From Legionellaceae bacterium (lineage in GTDB: Bacteria > Pseudomonadota > Gammaproteobacteria > Legionellales > Legionellaceae), in contig JAUYSP010000061.1 in the NCBI GenBank assembly GCA_030696305.1, forward strand, positions 1 to 49,266: 49,266 bases of DNA, in the 5' to 3' direction. Below the pieces are notes generated by a model. It saw nothing but the letters and a program-made list of their open reading frames with translations, was not told the origin of the DNA and did not search any database. The translations under genes were made by a program, and so were the position numbers. Within the stretch, counting starts at the first letter, position 1. Each line of letters begins with the position of its first letter. Shown one piece after another: positions 1 to 10,118 of the stretch.

Positions 1-78
1 CTTTCTTGGCGGAAAAAATATGGATTATCAATGAATCAGTGAGCTACTTCAATAAATCAGATGCACCCACGAAGGTCG

Positions 79-114
79 CTAGATTGCTTCGTCGCTATGC
101 TCCTCGCAACGACG
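79..114. repeat. Half copy of a dispersed palindromic repeat
   Basis: The reverse complement reads GTCGTTGCGAGGAGCATAGC followed by GACGAAGCAATCTAG. It resembles the right arm of the 86-bp palindrome at 34186-34271 (TCTAGATTGCTTCGC...CTCGCAAAGAC). The pattern 'TTGCGAGGAGC...GAAGCAATC' is a widespread class of short interspersed palindromes in proteobacteria. Bases 1-222 hold no gene that I can support; a 65-codon frame here runs through the repeat and has no family signature. Confidence 0.55.
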
Positions 115-222
115 AATTTAAAAATCGTACCGTACAGAGATCGTATGCAGTGAGGTGTATTAAATCACTTATATTTGTGTTAAAATCTTCCATGATTATT
201 TAACCACATAGTGAACTCCCTC

Positions 223-711
223 ATGACCTACCGTTCTCTTTTGTCATTTACTCTAGGACTTTTTTTAATACTCAACTCAGCTTATTCTCAAGCAGATACT
301 GTTTTAGAGGATATCAACGATACAACAATTTCATTAGATTCATTAAAAGGTAAATGGGTGTTGATAAATTTCTGGGCCAGTTGGTGCAACCCGTGTGTGG
401 ATGAAATTGCTGAATTAAATCAATTTTATGAAAAAAACAAAGCACATAATGTTACAGTATTTGCTGTGAATTATGAGTCTCTCCCATTATACAAACAACA
501 GCGCTTAATTCGAAAATTTGATATTCACTATCCAAGTTTAAAAAATAACTCCGTTGCCCAATTACATTTAGGTGATATTTCAGTCGTTCCAGTCACCTTT
601 ATATTAGACCCCGAAGGTAAAGTAGCCACCGCATTATACGGCGGCCAAACGGCCAAGAGTCTTAGAGAAGCGATTACTTCCCTGGAACAACCGTTGAAAT
701 CGCGTGTTTGA
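223..711 (+). CDS. TlpA/ResA-like periplasmic thiol-disulfide oxidoreductase
   Basis: Small exported thioredoxin-fold protein (about 162 aa). An N-terminal hydrophobic signal ([19 protein letters not shown]) precedes the fold, followed by the [14 protein letters not shown] segment. WCNPC is the redox-active CXXC of the TlpA/ResA/DsbE group, which reduces or isomerises disulfides or supports cytochrome c maturation in the periplasm. A cis-proline region ([15 protein letters not shown]) is also present, as expected. The frame can open at GTG 211, but ATG 223 gives a cleaner signal peptide. The last 38 bases overlap the end of the convergent hfq-like gene. No cytochrome c genes lie nearby, so the substrate is unknown. 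Confidence 0.85.
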   Translation: MTYRSLLSFTLGLFLILNSAYSQADTVLEDINDTTISLDSLKGKWVLINFWASWCNPCVDEIAELNQFYEKNKAHNVTVFAVNYESLPLYKQQRLIRKFDIHYPSLKNNSVAQLHLGDISVVPVTFILDPEGKVATALYGGQTAKSLREAITSLEQPLKSRV

Positions 712-871
712 AAATCATTTGAGTAATTGTGCCCTTTAACATGATGACATGTTCATCAAAATCCTCAATTGCTCCGTGTAATTTAATCCCACTAATTAAA
801 AAAATTGATACAGGGATATTATCATTGCATAAGCTCTCTAAAAAAGAGTCTTGTAATTGTTTTTTCGACAT
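674..871 (-). CDS. hfq: Hfq-like Sm-fold RNA chaperone, short and lacking rim arginines
   Basis: A 65-aa protein matching Hfq along its whole core: LQDSFLESL (helix and proximal-face Gln), [21 protein letters not shown] (Sm1) and [12 protein letters not shown] (Sm2, FKHA in place of the usual YKHA). Hfq hexamers pair small RNAs with mRNAs. An excellent ribosome-binding site, AAGGAGA, lies just upstream of the ATG on the minus strand. Two things are odd. The rim arginines of E. coli Hfq (R16, R17, R19 in LRRERVP) are replaced by LCNDNIP, and there is no C-terminal tail. It stands alone rather than beside miaA/hflX, so it may be a second, specialised Hfq. It converges on and overlaps the thioredoxin gene. 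Confidence 0.88.
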   Translation of the reverse strand: MSKKQLQDSFLESLCNDNIPVSIFLISGIKLHGAIEDFDEHVIMLKGTITQMIFKHAISTVVPGK

Positions 872-920
872 TGCCGTCTCCTTATATTTTTTATTATTGC
901 TGGCAATCAGCTTTTTTATA

Positions 921-961
921 GGACTTATCCAAATATCTTAACGTCACCATGGCATAAGTCC
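921..961. promoter_or_regulatory. Inverted repeat GGACTTAT...ATAAGTCC
   Basis: A perfect 8-bp inverted repeat (921-928 and 954-961) with a 25-base spacer sits in the 231-base gap between the divergent hfq-like and O-antigen ligase-like genes, about 50-90 bases upstream of hfq. It could be an operator or a transcript hairpin. Nothing else in 872-1102 is recognisable to me. Confidence 0.3.
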
Positions 962-1102
962 GTATCTACTCTCTTTGTATCGGCTTAATGAAGAAAATCT
1001 TTAGACAAGCATCCAGTAAGATCTAAAAAAAGTCTAATATAGCTTTTAGCCAATACTTTAGTACAATACGATAATCTGATATAAAAATGGAATGATAAGT
1101 AC

Positions 1103-2392
1103 ATGTTGAAACATATCCAATTACGATACCCCCCAGAGAAATTATTACTGATCTTTTTGCCCCTACTATTTTTTGTTACCCCGCTTAGCTCATCAGCAAA
1201 AAGTATCTTAATCGGAGTTGTTGTCGCAATAATTATTGCTTCGCCTCGCTATCGCCAAGATTTAGCTACTTTATTTTCAAATCACTGGTGTCGCTCAGCG
1301 CTATTCCTTTTCTTTCTTGCTTTAGTAGGGTGCCTTTGGAGTCCGGCAAGCCTCGGAGAAAAAGGATTAGTCCTTGAAAAATGGAGTAAATTATTGTATT
1401 TACCCATTTTAATCGTAGGCTTTCAAGATACAAAAATTCGTAACCGTGCTCTACATGCCTTTCTTTTTGCTATGCTACTTACTTGTGTACTATCATTTTT
1501 TATCCAATATACTCATTATTTTCATATTAAAAATTCAGCCGCAGATAGTGTATTTCGCAATCACATCATGACGGGTATGATGATGTCATTTGCTACTTAT
1601 GTTGCATTATTATTTTCAATTCAAGCACGAGGAACCAAACGCATCGGGTATTTAGTGCTTAGCCTCATTTTTAGCTATCAAATATTGTTTGTTAATCAAG
1701 GTCGTACCGGATATGTTCTCTTTTTATTGTTGATGGCTGCCTTGATTATTCAACAATTCAACAAACGTCAAGCAGCTATTGGATTACTTGCTTTAATCAC
1801 TTTATTTTCCAGCTGTTATTACTTAAGCAGTCCATTGCAACACGGCATTCATCGCGTTATATACAATTTACAATCCTATGAACAGAATAAAAATACGCCG
1901 ATTGGTTATCGTCTCCAATTTCATGCTTTCGCAAAAAATCTATTCAAGTCACACCCCCTGATTGGTGGTGGTACTGGAAGCTTTACTTATTCATTTAGGA
2001 CAGAAAATCCAGTCCCAGCTTGGACCAATAACACCTCCCACTCAGGGCGATTACTAGAACCACATAGTCAATATTGGCTAGTGGCTGCAGAATTTGGAGT
2101 CGTTGGATTGCTGGGACTTTTATGGTTTTATTTAGAGCTATTGGTCATAGCATATCGATTGGATGCCATGCGACCGATCGCGATGGCGCTCCTACTTATT
2201 TTTGCACTTGGAAACACCTCTGATTCGCTATTATTTTATTCGGGTTCAGGGTACTTTTTTATTTTATTTTTTGCTCTAGCTCTTAGCGAAAAAGCTAATT
2301 CCATCATCACAGCAACTCGAGTATCTATGGGTAAATTAAATGAATTGAAAGCCAAAAACATCCAAGAAAAAACCACTCTAGTGGGGGGCTAA
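1103..2392 (+). CDS. O-antigen ligase/polymerase-like membrane protein (Wzy_C family)
   Basis: A 429-aa polytopic inner-membrane protein with about ten to twelve hydrophobic segments. A large periplasmic loop near residues 240-330 holds [23 protein letters not shown] and [17 protein letters not shown]. These are typical of the Wzy_C/WaaL family, whose members transfer undecaprenyl-linked O-antigen to lipid A-core or polymerise glycans. WaaL, Wzy and related ligases cannot be separated by sequence reading alone. It lies 13 bases upstream of rsmA and may be co-transcribed with it. No glycan assembly cluster is adjacent, which favours a stand-alone ligase such as WaaL. Confidence 0.75.
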   Translation: MLKHIQLRYPPEKLLLIFLPLLFFVTPLSSSAKSILIGVVVAIIIASPRYRQDLATLFSNHWCRSALFLFFLALVGCLWSPASLGEKGLVLEKWSKLLYLPILIVGFQDTKIRNRALHAFLFAMLLTCVLSFFIQYTHYFHIKNSAADSVFRNHIMTGMMMSFATYVALLFSIQARGTKRIGYLVLSLIFSYQILFVNQGRTGYVLFLLLMAALIIQQFNKRQAAIGLLALITLFSSCYYLSSPLQHGIHRVIYNLQSYEQNKNTPIGYRLQFHAFAKNLFKSHPLIGGGTGSFTYSFRTENPVPAWTNNTSHSGRLLEPHSQYWLVAAEFGVVGLLGLLWFYLELLVIAYRLDAMRPIAMALLLIFALGNTSDSLLFYSGSGYFFILFFALALSEKANSIITATRVSMGKLNELKAKNIQEKTTLVGG

Positions 2393-2405
2393 ATTAGCAA
2401 ATATT

Positions 2406-3176
2406 ATGCCTCATATTCCACGCAAACGTTTCGGACAAAACTTCTTACACGATCGATCTATTATCGACGCTATTTTACGTGCCGCCCATCTACAAGCGAC
2501 TGATCACGTTATTGAAATTGGCCCTGGGCTCGGCGCTTTAACACGGCCGTTACTCCATATGCTCAACTCATTAACTGCTATCGAAATCGATACCGATTTA
2601 CAAGCGACTTTATTGGCGATGCCAGAATCGAAAGATCGCCTCAACCTGATTAATGCAGATGCATTAACAGTCGATTATAGCCAATTTGGAAAACAAATTC
2701 GCCTAATTGGCAATTTACCCTATAACATTTCCACACCCTTATTGCTGCATTTACTAAGTTACTCACCATTTATTTTAGATATGCATTTTATGCTACAAAA
2801 AGAAGTCGTTGAACGCTTGGCCGCAAAACCCGGGAATAAAACCTACGGTCGATTAAGCGTTATGCTTCAATACCATTGTGATGTTGAGCACTTGTTTAAT
2901 GTGCCTCCTCATGCATTTCATCCTCAACCGAAAGTTGAATCAGCTATAGTTCGTATCACCCCCTTGCAAAATTCACCTTATTCAAAAGTTAATATAGCTG
3001 ATTTGGAACGAGTGGTAGCATGTGCATTTTCGATGCGTCGAAAAACATTAGCTAATAATCTAAAACCACTGTTTAGTGCAGCAGCAATTACGGCAGTAGG
3101 TATCGATCCATCTCAACGACCTGAACAAATTAATGTCATGGAATATGTTGAGTTGGCGAAAATTATTCCCAAATAG
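2406..3176 (+). CDS. rsmA: 16S rRNA dimethyladenosine transferase
   Basis: RsmA (KsgA) dimethylates the two adjacent adenines near the 3' end of 16S rRNA during small-subunit maturation. The 256-aa protein has the family N-terminus ([11 protein letters not shown]), SAM-binding motif I ([12 protein letters not shown]), the acidic ribose ligand region ([10 protein letters not shown]), catalytic motif IV ([10 protein letters not shown]) and the C-terminal helical domain including [12 protein letters not shown]. Length is normal for the family. In many gammaproteobacteria rsmA is followed by apaG-apaH; here the next gene is TraI_2-like. Confidence 0.97.
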   Translation: MPHIPRKRFGQNFLHDRSIIDAILRAAHLQATDHVIEIGPGLGALTRPLLHMLNSLTAIEIDTDLQATLLAMPESKDRLNLINADALTVDYSQFGKQIRLIGNLPYNISTPLLLHLLSYSPFILDMHFMLQKEVVERLAAKPGNKTYGRLSVMLQYHCDVEHLFNVPPHAFHPQPKVESAIVRITPLQNSPYSKVNIADLERVVACAFSMRRKTLANNLKPLFSAAAITAVGIDPSQRPEQINVMEYVELAKIIPK

Positions 3177-3214
3177 TGTATAATTAGCGCGAAAGAGATT
3201 CTGGAGAAATTATT

Positions 3215-4504
3215 TTGTTCAATCGTGATGAAAAAAAATTGAAATCTAACGTAACCAAACCACTCAAAGATCTAATAGCCGTCGAAAAATTTGAAGAATT
3301 ATTAAAAGATAAAAAAAGACAATTGTTATTACAACACATTAGCGAATCAATGGGGCTAAATTCAACACGCTTTGATAAATTGGCTTTATCGTTAATCCAT
3401 AATATTACCCGATATTGTCAAAATCTCCCTGAACCCACGCTCTATTATTCTCATCGTGGGGGATTAATTGATCATGCGCTTAATCGCACAGAAGCGGCGT
3501 TACAGCTTGTGCGCCAAATTTTGGTCTTAGATAAAAATGCAATACCCTCGGAAGAACAAGCAATTTGGTTATATGCTTTGTTTTCTGCCGCGATGTTGCG
3601 AGGAATAGGAAAACTTTATACTGATTATCAAATTGACCTGTTTGATCCTAATGGCCAATTGATAAAGCGATGGCAACCCCTGTTGGAAGATATGCCTTCT
3701 CTAGGTAGATATTTTTATTATGATTTTCTGCGCGGCGATGATATCTCATTTCGAAATAACATCACTTTAACATTCGCTCGGCAATTAATGCCCATCGCAG
3801 GATTTACCTGGATTATCTCAAACCCCGCTGTATTTGCTGTTTGGCTAGCACTATTGCAAGAAGATCGAGATGGCTCTGGTTCATTAGGCGCAATATTAGA
3901 TCGAGCGAATGCCGTGGCTATTCAACGTGAAATTAATGACTATATACTCAAATATGCAGATTTTGATGGTCGTAACCGAATGGCTACATTTGTTGACTCC
4001 ACACCGGAAATGAATGTTAATCGCGAGCGCTTAATGGGTGCTGAGTTTATTGCCTGGGTAATGGATGGGTTAGAAACCGGTAAAATAATAATCAATAAAA
4101 TTCCCATGCTGATGGAAATATTGCCAACGGGCGTGGTAATGTCACCACAATTATTTGATATGTTCGCTCAAGAGCATCTTAAATTTAAAAATAAAGTAGC
4201 TGTACAAAAAGCATTTTTAGCTTGGAATTTACATTTAATGACAGATGATGCAAAACAAGCCCCTAGTATAAATGCAATTCCAATTGATCCAGCTATGTTG
4301 CCTGAAAAAGTAACTGTTTATAATGAAAAAACAGGTAAACTAAGCAAAATATCTTCGTTAAATTTAGTTCATAACATTCAACATCATCAATTTAATCCTA
4401 ACAAAATCAATGCCGTATTAGACCATTTGTCTTCCTCTGGGAAATGGGTATCGGCCGAAGAAAATATCGTTGAGCGTCGCTATGACAATAAGCAACGGAT
4501 ATGA
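3215..4504 (+). CDS. TraI_2 (MOBH-relaxase-like) domain protein with degenerate HD motif
   Basis: A 429-aa protein. Residues about 75-300 resemble the TraI_2 region of MOBH relaxases found on conjugative elements, which carries an HD-hydrolase-like core. [11 protein letters not shown] (80-90) matches the conserved RGGLL-H segment. The following helix reads [13 protein letters not shown] where active relatives have LLHDIGK, so the metal-binding His-Asp is replaced by Arg-Gly (129-130). The later R..H and AD..S positions also appear lost (RGDDISF, DRANAVA). The start is TTG with GGAGAA nine bases upstream; no in-frame ATG is nearby. No conjugation genes are close by, suggesting a domesticated chromosomal relative. 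The function is unknown. Confidence 0.6.
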   Translation: MFNRDEKKLKSNVTKPLKDLIAVEKFEELLKDKKRQLLLQHISESMGLNSTRFDKLALSLIHNITRYCQNLPEPTLYYSHRGGLIDHALNRTEAALQLVRQILVLDKNAIPSEEQAIWLYALFSAAMLRGIGKLYTDYQIDLFDPNGQLIKRWQPLLEDMPSLGRYFYYDFLRGDDISFRNNITLTFARQLMPIAGFTWIISNPAVFAVWLALLQEDRDGSGSLGAILDRANAVAIQREINDYILKYADFDGRNRMATFVDSTPEMNVNRERLMGAEFIAWVMDGLETGKIIINKIPMLMEILPTGVVMSPQLFDMFAQEHLKFKNKVAVQKAFLAWNLHLMTDDAKQAPSINAIPIDPAMLPEKVTVYNEKTGKLSKISSLNLVHNIQHHQFNPNKINAVLDHLSSSGKWVSAEENIVERRYDNKQRI

Positions 4505-5306
4505 TTATGCCATTGGTGATGTGCAAGGTTGCTTTGATACCTTGCAGCATTTACTGGATAAAATTCATTTTAATGAATTTAAGGACAGGCTTTGGTTTGT
4601 TGGTGACTTAGTCAATAGAGGACCTCAATCCTTAGAGGTTTTACACTTCATTAAAAATTTACCAATAGAACCGCGCATTGCGTTAGGAAATCATGATTTG
4701 CATTTACTCAATCTCATATTCACAGACAAGGCACCCGATCAGGGTGATACCTTAACCGCCATATTAACCGCACCAGATTGTGAGGCATTAGGGCATTGGC
4801 TAAGAAAACAAGCTATTCTATGTTGGGATAGCAAGTTACAGGTTGTAATGAGCCACGCCGGCATCGCTCCAATGTGGGATCTAGCGCAAGCAAAAAAATT
4901 AGCATCCGAACTGGAGCACGCGCTTCGTAGTGATGGTTTTCGTGATTTTCTAACTCAAATGTATGGCAATACACCGATTCAATGGTCAGAAAGCCTAACC
5001 GGCATCTCACGATTGCGTGCAATTTGTAATTATTTTACTCGTATGCGTTTTTGTCATGCTGATGGCAGCTTAGCGTTAGAATATAAAGAAGATATACTCA
5101 ATGCACCAATGGGCATCTATCCCTGGTATGCCATCTCGAACCGCGTTGAAATTGACGAAGATATTGTATTTGGTCATTGGGCAGCCTTAGAAGGGCAATG
5201 CCCTCACCCCCGCATTCATGCCATCGATACAGGTTGTGTTTGGGGTAAAACCATGACAGCATTGCGCCTACAAGATATGCAGCGAGTTACGGTATCGGCG
5301 TTATGA
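4482..5306 (+). CDS. apaH: Bis(5'-nucleosyl)-tetraphosphatase, symmetrical
   Basis: ApaH hydrolyses Ap4A to two ADP and also acts on capped RNA ends. The 274-aa protein shows the metallophosphoesterase signature in order: [18 protein letters not shown] and LGNHDLHLL, then [16 protein letters not shown] and IDTGCVWG. The frame can be opened at TTG 4470, but ATG 4482 leads directly into the conserved [11 protein letters not shown] start. It overlaps the preceding gene by 23 bases and the following efflux gene by four (ATGA), so translational coupling is likely. apaG is not present between rsmA and apaH. Confidence 0.95.
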   Translation: MTISNGYDYAIGDVQGCFDTLQHLLDKIHFNEFKDRLWFVGDLVNRGPQSLEVLHFIKNLPIEPRIALGNHDLHLLNLIFTDKAPDQGDTLTAILTAPDCEALGHWLRKQAILCWDSKLQVVMSHAGIAPMWDLAQAKKLASELEHALRSDGFRDFLTQMYGNTPIQWSESLTGISRLRAICNYFTRMRFCHADGSLALEYKEDILNAPMGIYPWYAISNRVEIDEDIVFGHWAALEGQCPHPRIHAIDTGCVWGKTMTALRLQDMQRVTVSAL

Positions 5307-6904
5307 GGCGTTACTATTTATCATTAGTTATTTGTACAATTTATTTTTTTTCTTCTTATGCTGAAGCCCTTCAACAATCTAATTTGTATGGTTGGATAGA
5401 TAATCCTTCGTTGGAAGCTAATCGAGTAGATGCCGCACAGAGCCGACTCAAACAAGCCATTAAAAATCCTGAATATTTACTCAAAAATTGGATTGAATTA
5501 CCCATTTCACCTACGACACATCGACAAAAAGCACTCCAATTGAGTCTACGGGAAGCAATATTACTTGCGCTTCGTTATAATCCGAACATTCAAAGCGCGG
5601 AACTCGATCGCATCATTCAACGTTATCAGCTGCGCATTGCTCATAATGAATTTGAATTGCAATATGCCCTCGCAGGAACAGCTATGGTAACCAATTCCAA
5701 TTATAGTGGCGTAGGTAGCGGCTCGACACGTAGCTATTTGGCATCACCTGAATTCAACTATAAAAATACTGTGGGCACTCAGGCTGCATTAAAAATGGAT
5801 AACAATGTCGCTATTGATGGTAATTATAATCCTTTATTAAATTTTTCTGTGAGGCAACCGTTATTGCGGGGTTTCGGTAGACAAGCCAATGAAGCTAAAT
5901 TACTTGACGCTATCGATTCAGAATGGCTAAATAAACGCAATTTAAAACAAGCCGTTATTGATCAAGTCACTCAGGTGATAACAGCTTACCGCGCACTTAT
6001 TGTCAGCGGAAATAATTTACAAACACAACAACGTCAATTAACAGAAGCTCACCACTCCTATGAAGTCAATGAAAAGAAAATTGCCGCGGGTCAACTCGAG
6101 CCAACAGCTAATATACAACAACTCTATCAAATTGAATCCTTAAGCCTAATGGTTGAGCAAGCAGAAAATGAATTTGTAACAGGAGCACAAAGTTTATTAC
6201 AAACAATTGGTCTTGATCCAGATATGCACCTGACCGTACCAAGCGATGTCACCTTGAATCAAATTCAAGTACCGAATGTAGCAGAATCTGTCGAATTAGC
6301 ATTACAGCATAACACCCAATATTTGGCATTAAAAATGGCACTTCGTGCCGATGAGCGATCGTATGCCGTAGCAAAAAATCAGCAAATGTGGCAACTCGAT
6401 TTATCTGGAAATGTTCAAGCGGGCACCGTAACCAACGTTGACCGCAATAGTGTAGGAGCTCGTAATATATATGCTGGTAACAACATATCGCAATCAGCTA
6501 ATGTGACATTAACTATCCCGTTAGCAGACATAAGTCGTCGAAGCACCTTAATTTCCGCCAAAATTCAATTGGAAAAAGATCGATTAAATCTCATCGCAGC
6601 CAAACGCGCGTTGATTACCACCATTAAAAATACGATCACAACCATCCGCAGCTCAGCTAAACGTTATGAGTTAGCTAAACACCAGGTCGAATTAGCTGAG
6701 CAATCATACGCGTTGGAAAAGAAAAAACTAGAAGCAGGTATTTCGAGTGCGCTAGACGTTAATAATACTCAAAATCAATGGATTCAAGCACAAATGGGCT
6801 TAATTAATGCTAAAATCTCTTACTTAGATCAACTCTCGGCGTTACAACGATTGCTAGGCACTACGTTAGATGCGTGGCATATTAAGCTGAGATATACAGG
6901 ATAA
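5303..6904 (+). CDS. TolC-like outer membrane efflux channel
   Basis: A 533-aa outer membrane factor. A signal peptide ([18 protein letters not shown]) is followed by two OEP repeats. The first begins near [23 protein letters not shown]; the second contains [19 protein letters not shown] and the long coiled helices of the periplasmic barrel. [17 protein letters not shown] is typical of the family. It overlaps apaH by four bases and is followed after three bases by the adaptor gene, so it forms the outer part of a tripartite exporter. Type I secretion or macrolide-type efflux are both possible; the cargo is not evident. Confidence 0.9.
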   Translation: MRRYYLSLVICTIYFFSSYAEALQQSNLYGWIDNPSLEANRVDAAQSRLKQAIKNPEYLLKNWIELPISPTTHRQKALQLSLREAILLALRYNPNIQSAELDRIIQRYQLRIAHNEFELQYALAGTAMVTNSNYSGVGSGSTRSYLASPEFNYKNTVGTQAALKMDNNVAIDGNYNPLLNFSVRQPLLRGFGRQANEAKLLDAIDSEWLNKRNLKQAVIDQVTQVITAYRALIVSGNNLQTQQRQLTEAHHSYEVNEKKIAAGQLEPTANIQQLYQIESLSLMVEQAENEFVTGAQSLLQTIGLDPDMHLTVPSDVTLNQIQVPNVAESVELALQHNTQYLALKMALRADERSYAVAKNQQMWQLDLSGNVQAGTVTNVDRNSVGARNIYAGNNISQSANVTLTIPLADISRRSTLISAKIQLEKDRLNLIAAKRALITTIKNTITTIRSSAKRYELAKHQVELAEQSYALEKKKLEAGISSALDVNNTQNQWIQAQMGLINAKISYLDQLSALQRLLGTTLDAWHIKLRYTG

Positions 6905-6907
6905 TAC

Positions 6908-8173
6908 ATGACCAAATTATTGACTCATAAACGGTCTTTACGATTATTAGAGAAGTTCGCAATGACGGTGTGGTTTGCAGCAACTTCGCGATTTGGATTG
7001 AGCTTATTATCTAGAAATTATATTTTTCGTAAGATTTGCTTGATTGTATGCATATCACTGGGTTTAATCGCATGCGAAAAACCTAAAACCCCACAACATA
7101 CATCGATACAATATAAGGTACATACGACAACACTTAAAAAAACCTTAAATTTTACTGGGACCGTGCAACCGTTACGTGAAAATACGATCACGAGTCCAAT
7201 GAATGCCGTTATCGAATCAATGCATTTTCATTATGGCCAACTAGTAAAACAGGGCGATACAATATTCACACTTAATTCTGCTGAATTACAACGTGAATAC
7301 AATGATACATTAACGGATTATTTAAAGGCAAAAGACAATCACGATATTACAGTAAGTAAATTTGCCGGCACGCAAGAATTATGGAAAGCAGGATTGCTGT
7401 CTAAAAATACTTATTTAAGTGAAAAATCCTCTCTCAATACCTCTCACATTACGTTAATGCAATCGACACGTAAGTTATTTGAGTTAATTGAAAAAATCGA
7501 TGAGGATCAACATGAAGATTTATCCAACTTAAGCTTTGAGGAATTTGATAAAGTTCGCTTAGCATTAAGTAGCAAACACAGTCTTATCCATTTAAAAACA
7601 CCACTTACAGGGATACTACTTTACCCTCCAAAACTAGGCGCTGAGCGGCTCGAACGATTAAATGTCGGTAGCTCAATTAAAACAGGTCAAGTCTTAGCCT
7701 TAATTGGCGACCTTAGTGGAATTAGAATTGAAGTTGACATTCCGGAAGTTGATGTTGCTGATGTATCTATCGGCATGCCTGCTACCATTCACGGATTGGC
7801 CTTTGGTAAACAACCATTACAAGGCAAACTGGTCGCCCTCAATGCGGAGGCATCCACGGGCAATGGAAATGCATTACCATCATTTACCGGCATCATCGAA
7901 GTTCGTCATTTAAATGATGCCCAACAAGTAGCAATCAAAGTCGGCATGAGTGCTAATATCGAGCTGATACTGCATCGGTCAAACACGTTAGCCGTCCCAA
8001 TTGACGCCGTTCAACAAGAAGCGGGGCACAGCGTCGTATACATAATGACGAAAAAAGGTGTACAAGAGAAACGGATAATCAAAACAGGGGCGGTAAATGG
8101 TGACCTTGTAGAAGTCGAATCAGGGTTAAACGTAGATGAGGTCATCGTATATGAATCTAATAACGTTCACTGA
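6908..8173 (+). CDS. HlyD/MacA-type periplasmic adaptor lipoprotein
   Basis: A 421-aa membrane-fusion protein that links the ABC transporter to the outer-membrane channel. Biotinyl-lipoyl-like halves are recognisable (TVQPLRENTITSPMNAVIES and LKTPLTGILLYPPKLG), with a helical hairpin between them and a beta-barrel C-terminus (DIPEVDVADVSIGMPATI). A lipobox LIAC puts the lipidated Cys at residue 56, so the leader is unusually long. ATG 6908 has an AGGA site eight bases upstream. Bases about 6935-6970 resemble a decayed copy of the TTGCGAAC-type dispersed repeat, which may explain the extra N-terminal codons. An internal TTG at codon 31 would give a normal-length leader. Confidence 0.88.
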   Translation: MTKLLTHKRSLRLLEKFAMTVWFAATSRFGLSLLSRNYIFRKICLIVCISLGLIACEKPKTPQHTSIQYKVHTTTLKKTLNFTGTVQPLRENTITSPMNAVIESMHFHYGQLVKQGDTIFTLNSAELQREYNDTLTDYLKAKDNHDITVSKFAGTQELWKAGLLSKNTYLSEKSSLNTSHITLMQSTRKLFELIEKIDEDQHEDLSNLSFEEFDKVRLALSSKHSLIHLKTPLTGILLYPPKLGAERLERLNVGSSIKTGQVLALIGDLSGIRIEVDIPEVDVADVSIGMPATIHGLAFGKQPLQGKLVALNAEASTGNGNALPSFTGIIEVRHLNDAQQVAIKVGMSANIELILHRSNTLAVPIDAVQQEAGHSVVYIMTKKGVQEKRIIKTGAVNGDLVEVESGLNVDEVIVYESNNVH

Positions 8174-8828
8174 CATTATTAAGACATACCGCGTTGGATC
8201 TAGCTCAAATACCATCCTAGATCGTATCTCACTAGAAGTAAAAACCGGTGACAGACTGGCCATTGTGGGAACCTCTGGATCAGGTAAATCAACACTCATG
8301 AATTTAATCGGACTTCTGGATAAGGCGGATCAAGGCAAATATTATTATCGTAACCATGATGTCTCTACATTAGACGATAATACATTAGCCGAACTGCGTA
8401 ATCGCTCGTTTGGATTTGTATTTCAACAGTTCCATTTATTAGCAAAATTAACAGCGATACATAATGTAGCTTTGCCGCTACTTTATCGAAACATGCCACT
8501 AAAAGAAGCCTTACACAATGCTGAGGCGATGTTATTACGCGTGGGCATGCAGGCATTTTCGGAACACCGTCCGACCCAATTATCAGGGGGACAACAGCAA
8601 CGGATCGCAATTGCTCGAGCCTTAATAGGTGAACCCGATATTATTTTGGCAGATGAACCAACCGGTGCTTTAGATTCGTCAACAGGTAATGAAATTATGC
8701 AATTATTATTAACATTAAATAATCAGGGTAAAACCGTAATTATTGTGACGCATGATGAACGGATCGCATTACAGTGCACTCAACGAATTCAATTACAGAA
8801 TGGAAAAATAAACAGGGATAGCCAATAA
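8151..8828 (+). CDS. MacB/LolD-type ABC transporter ATPase
   Basis: A 225-aa nucleotide-binding subunit of a MacB-family mechanotransmission transporter. It has Walker [11 protein letters not shown]-loop VFQQFHLL, signature [15 protein letters not shown], Walker [13 protein letters not shown] and H-loop VTHD. The frame is open from ATG 8136, but ATG 8151 has GAGG nine bases upstream and starts at the conserved MNLITF. It overlaps the adaptor gene by 23 bases and the permease by one (TAATG). ATPase and permease are separate genes, as in YknXYZ/LolCDE rather than fused E. coli MacB. Confidence 0.94.
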   Translation: MNLITFTDIIKTYRVGSSSNTILDRISLEVKTGDRLAIVGTSGSGKSTLMNLIGLLDKADQGKYYYRNHDVSTLDDNTLAELRNRSFGFVFQQFHLLAKLTAIHNVALPLLYRNMPLKEALHNAEAMLLRVGMQAFSEHRPTQLSGGQQQRIAIARALIGEPDIILADEPTGALDSSTGNEIMQLLLTLNNQGKTVIIVTHDERIALQCTQRIQLQNGKINRDSQ

Positions 8829-10021
8829 TGGCTCGTCTCAATCAGCAAATTCAACAGGCCGTTCTCAACTTACAAGCATCTAAATTGCGATCGTGTCTTG
8901 CTATATTAGGTATCTTGATCGGGACCGCAGCAATTGTTGCACTAATGAATTGTAGTCAACTCGCTACCGAAAAAGCACTCGCTCAATTTCGCTCCTTGAA
9001 CACAGACTTAATTTCGTTAACCGTTTTTCAAAAATCCAGTGAAAGAAGCGCCCGCAATAAAGATATATCATTATCCATGTGGCGTCGTCTTCCTTCACAT
9101 ATCCCAGGGATTCGTCAGATCGCCCCTTATGCTACTGTATATCAAGACATTAGCTTTGCCGGTAACCAACTGAACGGCACTATAGTCGGTGCTGATGAAA
9201 CACTGGCTTCGATTATCCATATTGAGTTGGCAAAGGGACATTTTGTTTCTTTTGTAGAGTCATTTGAACAACATTGTGTTATTGGTGATGGCCTAGCAAA
9301 GCAATTAAAGCTACTCAGCTTGGATAACCCATTAAAACAACAAATCCGCATCGGCCGCTCACTCTATACCATCATTGGAATAGCGAAACCGTGGACAGAA
9401 AATGGATTTTTCAATCAAAATATTAATCAATCAATCATCATCCCTATTGGCGGTATCGCTTTGCTCGATAAAAATGCAACCATTAACAATGCTATTGTAT
9501 TATTAAAAGGGAAAGCTAATATTGATAATACCATCGAGCAAATTACCCAATTTATTCATCATCAAGCACCTCAATTAAATTTATTTTTACAAAGTGCCAA
9601 ACAAATTATTGCCAGCATGAAAAATCAGAGAAAAATTTTTACTTTACTCCTCACTGTTATTGGTAGTATTTCACTTTTGGTAGGCGGTATCGGCATAATG
9701 AATGTGATGCTGATATCGGTCAGCGAACGGAAAAAAGAAATTGGTATTCGTAAGGCAATTGGTGCTAAAAATAGTGATATTCGATTACTATTTCTAATTG
9801 AATCCATTCTATTAGCATTAATCGGCGGTATTATTGGTAGCCTCATTGGCCTGCTATTCACGTGGATAATTGCCTATTTTAATCAGTGGTCATTTGCCAT
9901 TAATACTGTTTCTTTAGCTATGGGCTGTATTGTGTCAGTAACAACCGGCATATTCTTTGGCTTTTATCCTGCGCACCGCGCAGCACAACTACAACCTGTT
10001 GACTGCCTATCACATGCGTGA
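8828..10021 (+). CDS. MacB-type ABC transporter permease
   Basis: A 397-aa permease with four membrane segments. One lies at the N-terminus (CLAILGILIGTAAIVALM) and three in the C-terminal FtsX domain (TLLLTVIGSISLLVGGIGIM, then two after the coupling helix ISVSERKKEIGIRKAIGA). A periplasmic MacB_PCD domain lies between. The motif NVMLISVSERKKEIGIRKA is highly characteristic of MacB/YknZ. Together with the three preceding genes it forms a complete envelope exporter, TolC-like, adaptor, ATPase and permease, transcribed as one unit with overlapping starts. Confidence 0.94.
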   Translation: MARLNQQIQQAVLNLQASKLRSCLAILGILIGTAAIVALMNCSQLATEKALAQFRSLNTDLISLTVFQKSSERSARNKDISLSMWRRLPSHIPGIRQIAPYATVYQDISFAGNQLNGTIVGADETLASIIHIELAKGHFVSFVESFEQHCVIGDGLAKQLKLLSLDNPLKQQIRIGRSLYTIIGIAKPWTENGFFNQNINQSIIIPIGGIALLDKNATINNAIVLLKGKANIDNTIEQITQFIHHQAPQLNLFLQSAKQIIASMKNQRKIFTLLLTVIGSISLLVGGIGIMNVMLISVSERKKEIGIRKAIGAKNSDIRLLFLIESILLALIGGIIGSLIGLLFTWIIAYFNQWSFAINTVSLAMGCIVSVTTGIFFGFYPAHRAAQLQPVDCLSHA

Positions 10022-10045
10022 TTTTTAACCCAAATGCAAATTATA

Positions 10046-10074
10046 TTGACTTATATAATTTCGGTGCTTAAAAT
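10046..10074 (+). promoter_or_regulatory. Sigma70-type promoter for the 201-aa repeat protein gene
   Basis: TTGACT (10046-10051), 17-base spacer, TAAAAT (10069-10074). It lies 45 bases upstream of the ATG at 10119, which has GAGGA as ribosome-binding site. The same two hexamers with the same spacing precede the next gene (10731-10759). Confidence 0.6.
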
Positions 10075-10118
10075 GTGGCGATAGGGCGCCTAAGTAGTGT
10101 AGGACGAAGAGGAATTGC

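Noticed and set aside
6-203. 65-codon ORF at the window start
   Set aside because: It runs through a dispersed repeat half copy, has no family signature, and lacks a convincing ribosome-binding site.
729-941. 70-codon plus-strand ORF over hfq
   Set aside because: Antisense shadow of the Hfq-like gene, whose sequence is clearly family-conserved.
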